From NCBI GenBank assembly GCA_031262265.1, contig JAISIB010000083.1, forward strand, positions 1 to 25,031: a DNA stretch of 25,031 bases, written 5' to 3'. The DNA is from Prevotellaceae bacterium (GTDB lineage: Bacteria > Bacteroidota > Bacteroidia > Bacteroidales > Bacteroidaceae). The notes under the pieces were generated by a model. The model was not told the DNA's origin and searched no databases. It was given only the letters and a program-made list of their open reading frames with translations. The translations under genes and the position numbers were made by a program. The stretch's first letter is position 1. Every line of letters begins with the position of its first letter. Of the stretch, positions 23,764 to 25,031 are shown one piece after another.

Positions 23764-24264
23764 CTATTGTTTTACTTTATCCCGTAGTAATTGTCGAGCG
23801 ACAAATATTCTACTTTTAACGGTGCCTATCGGCATTCTCATCCGGTCGGCAATTTCTTGATACTTAAACCCTACTACGTACATATTGATAGGCGAAGCAT
23901 ATTCTTGCGGTATCGCATTCATTACGCAGCGAATATCATGCACGCGACAGCTCATATCCGGAGATATTTCCGACGGGGCATTGATGTTTTTTCCCGCCTC
24001 GTTCGTATCCTCCGTATCCATATAGGTCTGTTCTCTCAGTATCTTACGATAGTTGTTGATAAAGATATGACGCATAATCGTAAACATCCATCCTTTAAAA
24101 TTAGAGCCTGGCATATATTTCTCCTTGTTATTCAACGCATGCAGTGTGGTATCTTGCAACAAATCGTTCGCGTCTTCCTTATTTGCCGTTAATTTGTAAG
24201 CGAACCAGTACAATTCTCCTTGCAACCTCACCAGTTCTGTTTCAAATAAAGTACATTTATCCAT
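23764..24264 (-). CDS. ECF-type RNA polymerase sigma factor
   Basis: A 166-residue sigma-70 family factor with only regions 2 and 4. Region 2 (about 14-80) has LYWFAYKLTANKEDANDLLQDT and the promoter-melting segment NFKGWMFTIMRHIFINNYRK. Region 4 (about 115-165) has IPQEYASPINMYVVGFKYQEIADRMRMPIGTVKSRIFVARQLL, a clear helix-turn-helix. The linker is acidic. No anti-sigma gene (FecR-like or zinc anti-sigma) lies downstream, so it is not a SusCD/FecR-type ECF locus; the regulon is unknown. The ATG at 24264 gives the normal N-terminus. Downstream (to 23612) there is no gene. Confidence 0.94.
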   Translation of the reverse strand: MDKCTLFETELVRLQGELYWFAYKLTANKEDANDLLQDTTLHALNNKEKYMPGSNFKGWMFTIMRHIFINNYRKILREQTYMDTEDTNEAGKNINAPSEISPDMSCRVHDIRCVMNAIPQEYASPINMYVVGFKYQEIADRMRMPIGTVKSRIFVARQLLRDKVKQ

Positions 24265-24384
24265 TGTATTCGTAGTTAAGTGGCCGCCGCTATTGTCTTA
24301 CGGCTTGGCGAAAGCGAAATTAACGCTTATGCTCAGGAGAGCGCATGCAAAAAAGCCATCAAAGCAAGAGAAAAGTGTTAAATT

Positions 24385-24428
24385 GATAGTTTTCGGGTGG
24401 TTTGGTGATAGTTTTCAGGTGGTTTGTG
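24385..24428 (-). repeat. Two 22-bp tandem units between the sigma factor and DUF5606 genes
   Basis: GATAGTTTTC occurs at 24385 and 24407, with GGGTGGTTTG and AGGTGGTTTG following. The units are 22 bp, not 21. Read on the minus strand they become AAACCACCTGAAAACTATC, weakly like the AAAGCCGCTGATTGAAAC unit of the 3507 array. Confidence 0.6.
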
Positions 24429-24482
24429 TGAACAACCTGTAACAGCCTTGTAATAAATTATAGAAAATTCATCCTAATTCCG

Positions 24483-24513
24483 TTCGCAGGTTCGCCGAAG
24501 TATCGTACTTTTG
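24483..24513 (+). promoter_or_regulatory. Promoter for the DUF5606-pepT operon
   Basis: TTCG (24483-24486), 19 bp, then TACTTTTG (24506-24513): one mismatch in the -33 element and a perfect -7 box. The predicted leader is about 24 nt before the ATG at 24544. Confidence 0.7.
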
Positions 24514-24543
24514 CTCCTTGAATAACTAATAAACATACTATAT

Positions 24544-24975
24544 ATGTTGAAATCCATTTTATCTATTTCGGGCAAACCGGGACTTTTCAAACTGGTGAGC
24601 CAAGGAAAGGGCATGTTGATCGTAGAATCATTGAACGCCGAGAAAAAGAGGCAGCCCGCGTATGCACACGAGAAAGTAACGGCACTTTCCGATATTGCCA
24701 TTTATACGGAGACGGAAGAAGTACCGCTACGCGACGTATTAACGGCTATCAAAAAGAAAGAAAATGCAGGCATCGCGTCCCTCGACCCGAAACAAGCCTC
24801 CGTTGATGAGCTACGTGCATACATGAGCGAAATATTACCCGCTTATGATCGTGATCGCGTCCGTCCGTCGGACATTAAGAAACTGGTTACTTGGTATAAT
24901 ATCCTTATTAATAACGGTATTACCGATTTTGAATTGAAAGAAGAAGAGCAAAAAGAAAACGAAGCACAGTCATGA
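24544..24975 (+). CDS. DUF5606 domain protein
   Basis: A 143-residue protein of the Bacteroidetes-restricted DUF5606 family, function unknown. The N-terminal half is a compact beta-rich domain (MLKSILSISGKPGLFKLVSQGKGMLIVESL...KVTALSDIAIYT) followed by a helical segment (DELRAYMSEILPAYDRDRVRPSDIKKLVTWYNIL). The tail is very acidic (ELKEEEQKENEAQS). No signal peptide or membrane segment, so cytosolic. Its stop overlaps the pepT start as ATGA, so the two are translationally coupled. Confidence 0.92.
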   Translation: MLKSILSISGKPGLFKLVSQGKGMLIVESLNAEKKRQPAYAHEKVTALSDIAIYTETEEVPLRDVLTAIKKKENAGIASLDPKQASVDELRAYMSEILPAYDRDRVRPSDIKKLVTWYNILINNGITDFELKEEEQKENEAQS

Positions 24976-25031
24976 CACTCACCGAACGCTTTCTAAAATA
25001 CGTTTCCTTCGATACTCAGTCCAGCGAGGAA
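24972..25031 (+). CDS. pepT: Peptidase T, 5' part
   Basis: Only the first 20 codons are in the window: MTLTERFLKYVSFDTQSSEE. The E-R-F-L-K-Y-V-x-F-D-T-Q-S segment is the characteristic start of peptidase T, the zinc aminotripeptidase of the M20 family that cleaves N-terminal residues from tripeptides. The metal-binding residues lie beyond the window, so the call rests on this short segment. The ATG overlaps the TGA of the DUF5606 gene. Confidence 0.8.
   Translation, partial: MTLTERFLKYVSFDTQSSEE

Overview
The window looks like a Bacteroidales chromosome, possibly near Tannerellaceae or Porphyromonadaceae; genus is not resolvable from this stretch. Supporting signs are seven clear promoters with the Bacteroidetes -7 box TAnnTTTG, one with an exact TTTG-N19-TACCTTTG arrangement; few Shine-Dalgarno sequences; a fimbrillin-like lipoprotein; and Bacteroidetes-restricted families (DUF5606, long SLBB-repeat Wza). 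Most of it is ordinary core genome. No prophage, insertion sequence, CRISPR array or toxin-antitoxin pair is visible.

Layout. 1-3464: pyrB (3' part) and pyrI, then a flavin reductase-like gene, glyA and a small membrane protein on the + strand. 3688-6150: a solitary adenine DNA methyltransferase with a fused N-terminal helix-turn-helix, followed 3 bp later by ruvA. 6145-7475 (minus): a GNAT acetyltransferase and a lipoprotein, divergent from cca (7557-8996) across a perfect inverted repeat holding both -7 boxes. 8997-9866: non-coding, with a candidate structured RNA and a palindromic repeat cluster. 9867-11663: a fimbrillin/GLUG-type lipoprotein, closed by a strong hairpin. 11763-14973 (minus): pheT then yebC; pheT carries an in-frame TAG at codon 114. 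15053-18614 (minus): wza-like then wzz-like polysaccharide export genes. 18857-21223: tRNA-Thr(CGU) and a two-TrkA_C Kef-type antiporter. 21213-22034 (minus): a PlsC-like acyltransferase, divergent from a CDP-alcohol phosphatidyltransferase and a GtrA protein. 23257-23763: non-coding, with a probable ~100-nt small RNA. 23764-24264 (minus): an ECF sigma factor. 24544-25031: DUF5606 and the start of pepT.

The most unusual observations are: (1) the amber codon inside the essential pheT, in a genome that uses TAG freely as a normal stop; (2) a degenerate family of intergenic arrays whose core (about CCGCTTATT) recurs every 21 bp, exactly two helical turns, at three loci and more loosely at three others, usually upstream of a promoter; (3) a promoter-plus-terminator unit that looks like an unannotated small RNA; (4) the HTH-methyltransferase fused into a ruvA operon; (5) two GTG-start genes, each preceded by a minimal ORF whose stop lies exactly 6 nt before the GTG.
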